Shown here piece by piece: positions 10,492 to 19,701 of a stretch of 58,039 nt of DNA. Each line of letters opens with the position of its first letter. Positions within the stretch are counted from its first letter, which is position 1. The position numbers and the translations under genes are program-made. Below the pieces are notes generated by a model. That model made no database searches and was not told where the DNA came from. It saw nothing but the letters and a program-made list of their open reading frames with translations. The DNA comes from Perkinsus olseni (Eukaryota > Perkinsozoa > Perkinsida > Perkinsidae), in the NCBI GenBank assembly GCA_013115135.1, contig JABANP010000328.1, positions 1 through 58,039 on the forward strand. The letters are read 5' to 3'.

Positions 10492-11613
10492 AATCAACAG
10501 AGTGACGTGTGTGTGTTCTGCTGGTCATGATGATCATTCAACTGGCTTTCGAAGCAGCTTCCGCGCATAGTGTGGTTCTAGCTGCTCTCTTCTGTCATTT
10601 CCCTGTGACCATCTCCCCTCTTTGTTATGTCCCTTGGTCGTGCTACGACGGGTGGACTGGGGGAGCCGACTAGTTGTTTCTTTTTCGTCTGAAAGGCGTT
10701 AGGTATCCCTAGAGGTATTTCGACGTAAGCCCTACGGTTATATTATTACACACCGTAGATTGCCATTATCCCCAGCTGTTAATCAGCCGCCTTATTTCGC
10801 CTTCAAGACTTTCACTACTAATACTACTGTTCTCTGTCTCGGTTATAGTCGCGGTTTGATTCCGCTGAAGAGCCGCCAACACTGTCTGTCTAGTAGCCAT
10901 TTGCCCTGTTCGGCACTGAGCTACTCAGCATTTACCATCTCGGTATGTCTTATTCTTGTTTTCCTTCATATCTGCCCTAATGTCTGTTTGTATTCGCTCC
11001 GTCTACTCTACGCTCCCCTTCTCACTTTGACCCTGCAACTCGTTGAGAGCTATCTCAAATCTTGGCCTTGCAATAGCCCGGTTGACATGGTCCTCAACGC
11101 GGTCGTTGGCACGTAAGCGTGGGCCCTCAGTCGCTGTAATGGTGGCTCTGGGAGACCGTAAAAGTGCGTGTTGAAGTCAGTTGGGAGAATCGTATTTTCT
11201 GCATCTCTTGCAAGCCCTGTTGGTGTCCTTGCGGTTACTACGGGGCTGCCTCTTGTTGTTGATTGTTGTTTAGTCTGTCTAGCTTATCCATTGCGGGTGG
11301 CACTCTCCACCCTATAAAACTCACTTAGCTGCTGCTGTTCCCTAACGACCGGAGTAATAGTTGAATTCACTCAATTCGTCAGAGCCACTGGTAGGGTAAC
11401 CAGCTTGAAGAACGGTGCGTGGTGGAGGCTCCAGTGCGATTCAGATACACTGCGTGAGGCGCAGTTATATAGTTAGTCGTTTCCCTCTTGATCGTGGCCT
11501 TGTGTAGTCTAGTGGTGATGGGGCCCATGGTTATAGTGAGCACGGTGGCTCCGGAGGGCACTTGACCCTTTACAAAGTGGCGATAGCGTTGGCGACAGTA
11601 TTGTGGCTTGGAT
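10492..11613. other. intergenic, no supported gene
   Basis: Pyrimidine-rich sequence between the CCCH and UBE2W genes. The open frame at 10760-11116 shows no recognisable domain and has atypical composition, so I do not call it. A TATAAAA string at about 11312 lies 300 bp before the UBE2W start, but I cannot show that it is a promoter. Confidence 0.4.
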
Positions 11614-12449
11614 ATGGCACTTCCTTTCGTACGACGACTAGAGCGGGAAATCGACGAGATCAACGATCGAGGGGCTGCAGATGGTGAGAGCTGAGAGCCT
11701 TGTGCTATCGGGCACACTGATGGCCGACCCGTGATGAGTAGCAGCACCTTAGCTTTGGCACTCGTGCTGCTGAGTCGGTGAGTCGGTTTTTCTCTGAAGG
11801 TCTTTATCTCGATCCATCGATCTCTGAGTGGCCTTCATCGAGCTCATCAGAGAGCAGCGGTGCTTCATCTGGTAGCCGCCATTCGAAGAATGTCGCAGTA
11901 GTCGGCCTGACGATGCACGGTGCAAAGGGCAGCCTTTATGAAGGAGAGTCCTTCAAGTTGCGGTAGTATCAACACGGACTTTCCGCGATCACCTGCCAGG
12001 CCATCATGCACAGGTTCAAGTTTTCCTCGGACTATCCGTTCGACTCCCCTGAAGTCGTGTTCGTAAGTCCCACTGTGACGCAGCAGCTGCAGACGTTGGT
12101 GCTCCTTGAGGTACCTCCTGCGGTGCCGATCCATCCACACATCTACAGCAACGGCCACATCTGCCTCTCGATTCTGTACGAGCAGTGGTCTCCTGTGCTC
12201 ACAATACACAAAGTAGCGCTAACAAATTTATGTAGCCCATCAACAGTCGTGCAGGTTTGCCTATCGCTGTTATCGATGCTGAGCAGCGCTCGAGTGAAGG
12301 AGCGGCCGTTGGACAATGACCAATACATGCGTTTCGTAGGTCGTTGACTCAGTACTACAGACGCTCCCACCTCCTTCACATTCACTCAGTATGGCCACGT
12401 GACATCACCGAAGCAAGTCCGTTTTGTCTTCGAAGACGACAAAGTTTGA
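11614..12449 (+). CDS. UBE2W: ubiquitin-conjugating enzyme E2, UBE2W type (6 exons)
   Basis: The product is a UBC-fold enzyme that receives ubiquitin on a cysteine and passes it to substrates; UBE2W in animals modifies protein N termini. Exons by splice motif and frame are 11614-11683, 11800-11962, 12014-12062, 12111-12212, 12255-12335 and 12390-12449. Joined, they read LYEGESFKLR then FKFSSDYPFDSPEVVF, then HPHIYSNGHICLSIL with the active-site Cys codon at 12162. CLSLLSMLSS follows, and the C terminus is SPKQVRFVFEDDKV, which aligns with the UBE2W ending. The HPH (not HPN) catalytic motif is also typical of UBE2W. Introns are 116, 51, 48, 42 and 54 nt. The N-terminal half contains a Ser-rich insertion before VAVVGLTMHGAKG. 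All junctions keep frame, so the gene looks functional. Confidence 0.9.
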
Positions 12450-13281
12450 TTATCATCATTGAACGAAGCTTCCGTATCAGGAAAGTGTTTCACCTGTTCT
12501 ACTGTGGTGTATCAGTGTCTGCTTTTATTATGCATTGCCACTAGTCGGTGGCGGCCCCTATCGTCGGATTCTGCTGCCCGCTACACCGTGACTTCTGGAT
12601 CGGTCTTGGACGGCGGCTCTGATTTCTTGTGGATGTCGAGGGGTTCAATGAATCGATTCGGAGCCACGTAGAACAAGTCTCCCCTGGCAGTCAAGCCGCC
12701 GCTTCTCGTGTGCTGGAGTCAGCTCAAATCTTCCATGGCCGTGCCTGCCAGAACTGCGCAAAACGGCTGGTTTTTTAGGGGAGTAGCAGTCCTTGGACGA
12801 GAAATGACCTGAGAACGAGGGCACGGCTCATCAACCCTACGGTTCTTTCGGTGCCCGGACCGGGAAGCCCGGCGGCGTACCATGAGTACTAGAGGTTGAC
12901 CCAGCGGTGTAGTGGAGAAGCTGTAGACTGCGGAGGGGCCCTGAATCCTTCGCCTTGACGGCCTCCTCAACTCGCGCCACTGCACTATCGTGTGGGCTTT
13001 CCTTGTCGTAGATGACGGTGACACGGCGAGGTGACACGGCGAGGTGACGTGACCACCGTGACACCTAGGTGCGTCTCAAGCGCCACGGCCCTCCCGAGTT
13101 GCAATCCCCTTGTCGCACATGTGGGCAGTACCTCCCGGTTGAGGTCACGGTTGCAGAGACTCTCTGCCAGAGAGTAGTCCACGTCGTTGGCAGTGTTGTT
13201 GGAACAATTCCGGAGTCATGGACTGGCCGACCAGCGACCGACCAGGGACGAGTATCCATTCCTCAGTTTTCGTATTTTCCG
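12450..13281. other. intergenic, no supported gene
   Basis: Several overlapping open frames exist on both strands, none with a recognisable domain. A short tandem repeat of GACACGGCGAGGT-like units lies at about 13018-13050, inside the 5' flank of the next gene. Confidence 0.4.
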
Positions 13282-13497
13282 ATGTTCATCCGTGCCGCCC
13301 TCCTAGCTCTACTTTCTGCCACTTCCACCACTGGTATCAATAACGAAGACGAAAACACTCGTCAGTTGTCGGAGTGTAACGGCAACAAGTGTTTTCTATT
13401 AATATTCACCGGCGGCTTCCGCTGTGAGCCTAGCACTGGGAAGTGCTGGGGAGGTCCCCTGGGCCTAGGTTTCGAAAGCAGCATGAACTGTTGCTGA
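13282..13497 (+). CDS. small secreted cysteine-rich protein, family member A
   Basis: A 71-residue single-exon frame. The first ~18 residues (MFIRAALLALLSATSTTG) form a hydrophobic signal peptide. The mature part has six cysteines: a pair (SECNGNKC), then TGGFRC, GKC, GGPLGLG and a terminal CC. It is clearly paralogous to the minus-strand frame at 17614-17802: both share the signal sequence pattern and the TGGFRC-x6-KC-x-GPLGL core. I chose this ATG because it coincides with the start of the signal peptide and the start of similarity; a longer in-frame ORF upstream has no similarity. No named family is recognised. A role outside the cell is inferred from the signal peptide. Confidence 0.72.
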   Translation: MFIRAALLALLSATSTTGINNEDENTRQLSECNGNKCFLLIFTGGFRCEPSTGKCWGGPLGLGFESSMNCC

Positions 13498-14253
13498 GCG
13501 GAGCTATTCCAAGCCTGAAGCAAGCCGAGCCTGAGGACACCGATGACGCAATCGACGATCTCCGTCCTCAGGAAGCCTTCTTGTGATCGTTTCGATTAGG
13601 AGTCCATTCTCACTCTCATATGTTCCGCCCTTGGAGCCCCGTGTGGTCTCCGTTTTTAGTCCCATGCAGGAACCTGTTTCATTTGACTCTGATCGAGCGA
13701 GTTTTTCTTATCCTCATTTCTGTAAGACTTCTGGAATTATTATCTGGTTGTGTTTGGCATTAATCAGCAACAAGAGCTATGACCGTACTGAGATCAACGC
13801 CTTCCGAGCCCGTGGTTAGCGGCAGCTCGGCTCAGTATGTGGGTTCATAGTCTGCTCCTGCGGGTCCGGCTTAGCCTTTTACCGGGGTGGACACTTGGGT
13901 GCCAGATGCAGCGATAGAATATGATATCAGGCGGTTCGTCAAGGGTCTTTTCAAGGCGTCAATTCGGTCTGAGCGCAGGATAGACGGGAATAATACTGTA
14001 AGAGTGATCGGCACTGTATCTTTAACCAAAGACAGAGTTCCCGTCTCACAAGATAACACACTCCATAATGTACAGGGACAGGCATTGTGTGTACACAACA
14101 TCGAATGTAACGGGACAAGTGGTATACGCTGAGTAGCTAGTGATATTGAGTTGAGAATTTCGCTGTTATCCATGGCAGTGGGGTCCTCAAGCTTGAATGC
14201 AGTTTGGCATGAGCGCTGTTCTTTCGTAGTTAATTTTTTAGTTTCTATTCATT
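13498..14253. other. intergenic between the cysteine-rich and phosphomutase genes
   Basis: No coding region is supported. Overlapping opposite-strand frames at 13871-14173 lack any domain. The last 30 bp contain the T-rich AG that may serve as a splice acceptor for the phosphomutase message. Confidence 0.4.
14231..14243 (+). promoter_or_regulatory. possible splice-leader trans-splice acceptor
   Basis: GTTAATTTTTTAG is a pyrimidine tract ending in AG ten bases before the phosphomutase ATG. Dinoflagellate and perkinsid mRNAs are commonly capped by splice-leader trans-splicing at such sites. The site is visible; its use is inference. Confidence 0.4.
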
Positions 14254-16029
14254 ATGACAAGCGCAGTTGAGAATTGGCTTTCTCTCGATTTTGATAAGAA
14301 CACTCGGAAGGAAGCCCAAGAGCTTTCACCTGAGGAGGTCGAAGATCGCCTCGATCCCGATCATCGTATGGAGTTTGGTACCGCTGGTCTCCGTGGTGAG
14401 ATGGGAGCCGGCTTTAATCGCATCAATTGTTTGACTGTGATGCAAGCTGCCCAAGGTTTATGTATGCAATTGATCGAGAAGTTTGGTGAAGATGCTCTCT
14501 CCCAGAGAGGTGTTGTCTTTGGTTATGATGGACGACATAACTCTCGTCAGTTTGCTCATGTTGCTTCGGCTGTATTCCTCACGAAGGGTGCTAAAGTCTA
14601 TCTTATCGACAAGACCAGTGTTACTCCTTCCAATCCATTCTTGATTGTTCACTTTCATGCTCTTGCTGGTGGTCAGATGACGGCCTCTCACAACCCAAAA
14701 CAGTACAATGGTTTCAAGGTCTACGGTGATAACGGCGCTCAGATCATTCCCCCAGTTGATTCCGAGATTGAGGCTAAGATTGCCGACAATTTAACGCCAT
14801 GGAAAGATGCTTTGGACTTGTTAGATTTGGATACCTGTTTACTGAAGGACAAGTCCAAGACCATCGATCCTTACGATGATGCCTTGTACACCTACATCGA
14901 TCAGATGTATCATGAGCTTTGCCGATTCCCCGACCTCAACAAGGACTGCCACTTGAAGTTCGTCTACACGGCCATGCAAGGTGTGGGTCTTCCATTTGCA
15001 ACTGGTTTGATGGAGAAGTTTGGTTTCCCTAAGGATTGTGTTTCGGTCGTTGAAGCTCAGGCCCATCCTGACCCTGAGTTCTCCACCGTTGCGTTCCCTA
15101 ATCCTGAGGAAAAGGGTGCTCTCGATATGAGCAAGCAACAAGCACTCGATGAGGATGCTGATTATGTGTTGGCCAATGATCCCGATGCTGATCGTTTTAC
15201 TTCTTGCGAGAAGCAGAAGGATGGGTCATGGCATCAATTTACTGGTGATGAGCTTGGCACCATCTTCGGCGATTGGCAATTGTTGATGGCCCATCGTCGT
15301 GGTGTCGATCCTAAGAACTGTCTCGTCATCAACTCGACGGTGTCCTCTAAGATGTTGAAGGCATTATCTGATTACTACGGTGGAGTCTACGTTGATACTC
15401 TGACAGGCTTCAAGTGGATGGCTAACAAGTCATTGGAGATGACCGCCAAACACCCCAATTTGGTTCACTGTACGGCTTACGAGGAGGCACTAGGAAGTGC
15501 TCTCACTATGAGCGTGCCTGATAAGGATGGTGTCAGCGCTTGCAGTGTGTGGTGTGAGATGGCTAACTATTGGCGTAAGGAGAAAGGTATCACTCTTCTC
15601 GAACGACTAAATGAACTCCGCAAGATGGTCGGCTACTTTGCTCAACATAATGGTTACTTCATTTGCGATGACCCCAAGGTTATGAAAACGATGTTTGATG
15701 AGTTCCGCAATAACGGTAATTACAAGACCGAGTTGGGCTCGTCTAAGATAGCTGATGTTCGTGATGTCACTCTTGGTTATGATTCAAGGAATAAGGATAA
15801 GAAGTCTACCTTGCCAATGACTCCTGATGCTCAAATGATTACCCTCTACTTTGATAATCAAGCTACCGTCACCGTTCGTGGATCTGGCACCGAACCCAAG
15901 GTGAAGTACTACTGTGAGGCGAACGATAAGGAGAGTATGGAGAAGGCTCAGGAGAAGTTGGAGGTTGTCGTTAACAATGTCATCGACTATTTCCTTCAAC
16001 CCAAGAAATACAATTTGGGTACTCGATAA
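14254..16029 (+). CDS. phosphoglucomutase/phosphopentomutase, PGM2 type (alpha-D-phosphohexomutase)
   Basis: The 591-residue enzyme interconverts sugar-1-phosphates and sugar-6- (or ribose-5-) phosphates, linking glycogen or starch, glycolysis and nucleoside salvage in the cytosol. The visible superfamily motifs are in the right order: GTAGLRG (residues 42-48), the phosphoserine loop TASHNPKQYNGFK with the catalytic Ser at 145, the metal-binding DPDADRF (309-315), the sugar-binding EEALG (410-414) and the phosphate-binding RGSGTEPK (542-549). Length and the GTAGLRG sequence fit the PGM2/PGM2L1/bacterial-type subgroup rather than classical PGM1. The gene has no intron, unlike most neighbours, and favours T-ending codons such as GGT, GCT and GAT, consistent with high expression. 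Substrate preference cannot be decided from sequence alone. Confidence 0.93.
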   Translation: MTSAVENWLSLDFDKNTRKEAQELSPEEVEDRLDPDHRMEFGTAGLRGEMGAGFNRINCLTVMQAAQGLCMQLIEKFGEDALSQRGVVFGYDGRHNSRQFAHVASAVFLTKGAKVYLIDKTSVTPSNPFLIVHFHALAGGQMTASHNPKQYNGFKVYGDNGAQIIPPVDSEIEAKIADNLTPWKDALDLLDLDTCLLKDKSKTIDPYDDALYTYIDQMYHELCRFPDLNKDCHLKFVYTAMQGVGLPFATGLMEKFGFPKDCVSVVEAQAHPDPEFSTVAFPNPEEKGALDMSKQQALDEDADYVLANDPDADRFTSCEKQKDGSWHQFTGDELGTIFGDWQLLMAHRRGVDPKNCLVINSTVSSKMLKALSDYYGGVYVDTLTGFKWMANKSLEMTAKHPNLVHCTAYEEALGSALTMSVPDKDGVSACSVWCEMANYWRKEKGITLLERLNELRKMVGYFAQHNGYFICDDPKVMKTMFDEFRNNGNYKTELGSSKIADVRDVTLGYDSRNKDKKSTLPMTPDAQMITLYFDNQATVTVRGSGTEPKVKYYCEANDKESMEKAQEKLEVVVNNVIDYFLQPKKYNLGTR

Positions 16030-17613
16030 GAACATTCATTAGTTCGCCGCTCCGATCCCGGAGAATTCTGGGTTTCGATCACGCGGTTTATTACCATTAA
16101 GACATTTATCAGGATCCCCATTCTTTCATGGGATTTATAGTTCATACGGTGTGGTTGAGTTTAGTGTTTGGGTGAAGGTGTTCGCCGAAGATGACAGGCG
16201 GAGTTCCAGCATGTGAGTTGTCACCGAAGCAAGAAAAGCCGCTTTGCAGCGATCCGTCCTGAGGATTCTCCTCAAAGGAAGTGAAACGCAGTGATTGAAT
16301 ACTCAGGATAGCTTTGTACTGTTTTGTCCCGTACAGGCCACCCACTCGACTTCTGGACCTTCTGGAAGTTCTGGTGATTGCTGTAGCCACGCAAGTACGA
16401 TCCGTGTTAAGCCTGCTTCTGGATGGGAGTTCCATCCTCCCATCATAGAAGACGCTGTCGCATTGTAGTCGCTACCTCGATCCTCTGTATCACACCATGG
16501 GTTTGCTTCAAATGCAGTGTGTGTACTCAGGTGGAGACAATCTACAAGTTTTGATCGACCCTGACAAGCCATTTTTAGTTATTATATCTGGTGTAGTGTC
16601 TACTGCTAATCACTGGCAATTAGTATTCACAATAATAGAGAGGTGGCAGCACTACTATGCTCTGTCGATGGACAACTGTCTCGGGAATCCAGAGGCATGA
16701 CTGCGTCGGGAGCCAATTGCCGGGGTGCAAGAGGCATCGAATTATACACCCCTATATAGGTGAAGACCGCGAATCAAAGCAAATATGGGCGATCGTATTC
16801 TGACCTTCTCAACCGTCGAAGGAAGCTGTCGACATTAGCTTGATGTTTACACAACACGGAGGAGGCCCTACGAGAGGGCAACAGCTGCCACGCTGCTGGG
16901 GAACTGACAGTCGCAGAAGTATTGGGGGCCGCTCTTGGTCCCGAGACAGTTATCCATCCACCAGGGATGCTCACAATGGAGCTGCCACCTCTCTATTGTT
17001 GTGAATGCTCATTGCCAGTAAATAGCTCATTGACTCAACGCTACACCAAATGTGATAACTGTAAAATGGCTTGTAAGAACAAGCCATTCAACTTGTAGAT
17101 TGTCCTCAACGGAGCACACCTGCAACAAAGGCACGGTATGAGATTGTGAGTATGATGCACCCTCATCTTCCATCCAAGACCAGCCTTGACACAGAATCGT
17201 ACGTGCATTTCCGCAGCAACCTAGAGGGAGTTCAGCTGTATGGACCTTACAGTACAGAGCTGTTGAGCGCTCAAGGCAGAAAACTGAAATCTTGTGATGG
17301 TGACGACAGCAACATCATAGCATATATCAGAGTCAAGAGTGAACTGGTCAGCATTCTCATTGGATATTCAACCTTGAACTGTACATGTAAGTCGCGGAGC
17401 GTTCAAGAGACAAGAATGATAGGTGACGACTTAAAAAGTAATGAGAGGTAGTTGGAAGTGATTCCGGAAAGACGGACAGAGGGATGGCAGCAGCTCTGGC
17501 AACAAGAAAGCAACTGACACGATTTATCACTCAAATCAGGAGTCGTCTTAGTGGTCCAGGCGTGTCAGGTGATGTTGGGAGTCGCGGCAATACGGATTCT
17601 GTGATAGATCCGA
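16030..17613. other. gene-poor region with diverged repeats
   Basis: No gene is supported. A pair of diverged inverted copies occupies about 16590-17060 (described separately). Short open frames here (for example 16497-16700 and 16774-16974 minus) lie within the repeat copies and look like decayed sequence. Confidence 0.45.
16592..17062. repeat. diverged inverted repeat, related to sequence at 20.3 kb
   Basis: The left arm, 16592-16690, matches the reverse complement of 16935-17062 with roughly 75-80% identity by eye (shared blocks include CTGGCAAT, AATAGAGAGGTGGCAGC and AACTGTCTCGGG). Sequence inside it on the minus strand (about 16860-16905, CAGCAGCGTGGCAGCTGTTG) is similar to plus-strand CTAGCAGCGTGGCAACTGCTG at 20371-20392. 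This indicates one repeat family with copies in both orientations. In one frame the 20.4-kb copy reads PSSVATAALLFWQHV, while the 16.8-kb copy has an in-frame stop. The source gene is unknown. Confidence 0.55.
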
Positions 17614-17802
17614 TTAGCAGCCGCAGTCTGTATCGGTGGGGACTAAACCCAGAGGACCACAATAGCACTTGCTAGTCTCCCAGTCACAACGGAATCCTCC
17701 AGTGAGGGCATAGCCTATGCAGGCGTTGGGACCGCATTGAGCCGAAGCACCACACATGTGCATCGAGGACAGCAGAGCTACCACAGCGGGACGGAAGAAC
17801 AT
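17614..17802 (-). CDS. small secreted cysteine-rich protein, family member B
   Basis: A 62-residue single-exon frame on the minus strand. A start ten codons upstream (17832) is possible, but the start at 17802 (MFFRPAVVALLSSM) aligns with member A at 13282. A hydrophobic signal peptide is followed by QCGPNAC, TGGFRC, SKCYCGPLGL and a terminal CGC, giving seven cysteines after the predicted signal. Compared with member A it has an extra Cys in KCYCGPLG (WGG in A) and CGC in place of CC, so disulfide pairing may differ. The pairing C-x4-C does not match the C-x3-C of defensin-type folds. The family is unrecognised; secretion is inferred. Confidence 0.72.
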   Translation of the reverse strand: MFFRPAVVALLSSMHMCGASAQCGPNACIGYALTGGFRCDWETSKCYCGPLGLVPTDTDCGC

Positions 17803-17832
17803 TAGAAAGACCAGAGATTGATCAACTAACAC

Positions 17833-18565
17833 TCTCCTCGTGAGAGGTTGGTGACATCTACGTAGATCCTATCCAAGCGCTCAAGCTTTCGATTACGAGC
17901 TTCGCGCATGCGTTCATATCGGGGACATGTCGGACGCGTTCATATTGGTGACGTGTCGGACTGGACCTCATACCAATGGATCGAGTCCATCCGATGGGCC
18001 TGAAAGAGAGAGTTCATTCACAGTTCTGGAGGCTGAGCCTCGCCCCTCGTTAAGTGTCTCATTTGAAGCATCCTTCGTGCTGACACCTCTCATTGATGAG
18101 GAATCCTTCATGTTGGCTGACCACTAGTGAACCAATACCGTGCGTGCGTCTAGCGGTATGATCATCACCCCTTCTGGAGGTGTGGACGAAGTCACATACG
18201 GTCGGTGTAACCGGCCGTGTGGGCACATTCAACACAGAGGTTGATGCGGCTTCGCTCCGGTGTGCTCGAGACGAGTGTTGCGTCCTATGTCACCCGAAGT
18301 ACTCGAATGGCACAGCAGACGTGCTGCAGTGGGACACCAGCACGACAACGTATACCTGCGCTGGTATAGGACACGGGTTCTGCCTTCAAGTACTTGATTC
18401 GAGTTAGCTCATTTACATTCGGGGAAGACGGGTGCGTTCCTGCGAAGTCGCGTGGGCCTCGCCGTCGGGTACCCATTTTTGGTCTTATTTGACGTCATCC
18501 GCAGTTATAGGCCTCTCATTGCGGGGACTGTGATAAAGGGACAGTTATGGCGCGCCTGAACAGGT
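17833..18565. other. intergenic with one cysteine-rich open frame
   Basis: A plus-strand frame, 18180-18407, has a dense patch (RCARDECCVLC) and further cysteines (TYTCAG, HGFC) vaguely like a PAN/apple or other extracellular domain. It lacks a signal peptide and any visible neighbouring exon, so it may be a stray exon or a relic. The rest shows nothing. Confidence 0.35.
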
Positions 18566-18861
18566 GCCTATTTCATAGGACGCTTTTTCTTAGGATCCTA
18601 AGAGGTTAGGACGCGATTTTGGGCTTAAGCCCTTTCACAAGGCCCATTTCCTTACGTTAGGGTAGGACGTTAGGACACTAGGACTTTTAAAGTTAGGAAA
18701 TCCTCGATAAGGGGCCTATTTCATAGGACGCTTTTTCTTAGGATCCTAAGAGGTTAGGACGCGATTTTGGGCTTAAGCCCTTTCACAAGGCCCATTTCCT
18801 TACGTTAGGGTAGGACGTTAGGACACTAGGACTTTTAAAGTTAGGAAATCCTCGATAAGGA
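18566..18861 (+). repeat. 148-bp tandem duplication
   Basis: Bases 18566-18713 are repeated at 18714-18861 with at most one or two differences at the ends. Each copy begins with the terminal-repeat sequence GCCTATTTCATAGGA and contains CTTAGGATCCTAAG and GGGCTTAAGCCC palindromes. A degenerate third partial copy follows at about 18862-18935. Near identity indicates a recent duplication. Confidence 0.92.
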
Positions 18862-18983
18862 CGTTAGGATGGGTGGTTAGGTCGAAGCTATTTCACAAGA
18901 CACATTTCCTAAGGTTAGGACGCGTTTAAGGACGCGTCACTAAAGTACCTCCCGAGGTACTTTATAGAGCATCCTAACCTGAA

Positions 18984-19048
18984 AAGTGGTATTCGAGTCG
19001 CGAATCGCTCCGCTGATAGCTCCCGGGTTCGAATCCTGCTGCTCTCCA
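18984..19048 (+). repeat. tRNA-like (pol III B-box-like) segment
   Basis: GGGTTCGAATCC at 19025-19036 is a perfect tRNA T-arm/B-box core, followed by an acceptor-like GCTCTCCA and, soon after, a T7 run. No matching 5' acceptor strand or anticodon arm could be folded, so this is not a tRNA gene but probably a tRNA-derived SINE fragment inside the TIR element. Confidence 0.45.
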
Positions 19049-19059
19049 TTCTACATCTT

Positions 19060-19122
19060 TTTTTGACTTCGCGATTTTTCGTGATGCTTCTTTTTCGACT
19101 TCGCGAATTTTCGTGATGCTTC
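19060..19122 (+). repeat. two-copy ~31-bp tandem repeat
   Basis: TTTTTGACTTCGCGA... ending TTTTCGTGATGCTTC is followed at once by a second copy with minor changes. It sits directly after the T-rich end of the tRNA-like segment. Confidence 0.85.
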
Positions 19123-19486
19123 AATAATAGAACTTTGATTTTTCAGCTTAGTTTTGTGAACATGCCTTCCGGGAAGTTCTCTGATGTTGAACGTCTGACG
19201 GGTTGATTCCGTCGGTTAAGACGTGACGTTGTGACTGTTCTGCTTGCTCGGCAGCATGCAGGTCGTCAAGCTCCTGCGGATCTAGCAGATCGCGATCGTC
19301 GAAGTCCATGAATAAAGATAACTGTCGTTTTCAGAGTGGACCTCGGGAAGTAACTTGAAGTTCAACTTCCGGTTGAACCACTGGACCACGGTTCAGTCCT
19401 CGGCTGGACTGAGCACATCAATAAATTTTTGCTAGTAGGAGAAATGTTCTAACGGTAGCGGGCTAAGTCGTCATCCGTGTGGGCGT

Positions 19487-19498
19487 GGGGTCGATCCC
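19487..19498 (+). repeat. second tRNA-like B-box core
   Basis: GGGGTCGATCCC lies about 35 bp after TAGCGGGCTAAGTCG, a spacing and content that resemble A and B boxes of a tRNA-derived SINE. No cloverleaf is demonstrable. Confidence 0.3.
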
Positions 19499-19570
19499 TA
19501 TGAAGTTCATTTTCGCCGAAACTTGTGCTGAAAATGTCTTTTAAGGATGTCCTTATCCTCGGGTGAGGAC

Positions 19571-19670
19571 GTCTTTAAGTTTAGGATCCTAAGGTTAAGT
19601 GAGGACAACCTTATGAAATGGCTTGTCCTTACTTAAGGATTCCTAAGGTTAGGATCCTAAACTTAAAGAC
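19571..19670. repeat. nested 22-bp foldback
   Basis: Bases 19571-19592 (GTCTTTAAGTTTAGGATCC...) are the exact reverse complement of 19649-19670. Inner arms AAGTGAGGACAA and TTGTCCTTACTT extend the pairing with one wobble. This forms a long stem near the right end of the TIR element. Confidence 0.9.
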
Positions 19671-19701
19671 ATCCTTACTCAGGAAATCCTATGAAATAGG
19701 C

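Larger units (their letters stand above)
18566..19701. mobile_element. non-autonomous element with terminal inverted repeats (MITE-like/foldback)
   Basis: The ends are exact 15-bp inverted repeats, GCCTATTTCATAGGA at 18566-18580 and TCCTATGAAATAGGC at 19687-19701. CAGGT lies immediately left (18561-18565) and at 19704-19708 on the right, a possible target-site duplication. The element has no coding capacity. It is full of GTTAGGAC-like words and TTAGGATCCTAA palindromes, and includes a 148-bp tandem duplication, a nested foldback and tRNA-like segments. Mobility is inferred from structure; no transposase is present. Confidence 0.65.

Noticed and set aside
10760..11116. 118-codon plus-strand frame, hydrophobic in parts
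   Set aside because: No similarity, no clear signal or membrane pattern, pyrimidine-rich sequence gives spurious Leu/Ser/Pro frames.
13282..17802. Defensin identity for the cysteine-rich pair
   Set aside because: The first cysteine pair is C-x4-C and the GxC and CxC spacing does not fit the CS-alpha-beta pattern.
18180..18407. Possible extracellular PAN-like cysteine module
   Set aside because: Cysteine spacing fits no family convincingly, and no adjacent exon or signal peptide supports a gene.
19020..19048. tRNA gene
   Set aside because: Only the T arm is good; acceptor strand and anticodon arm cannot be paired. Treated as tRNA-like repeat.
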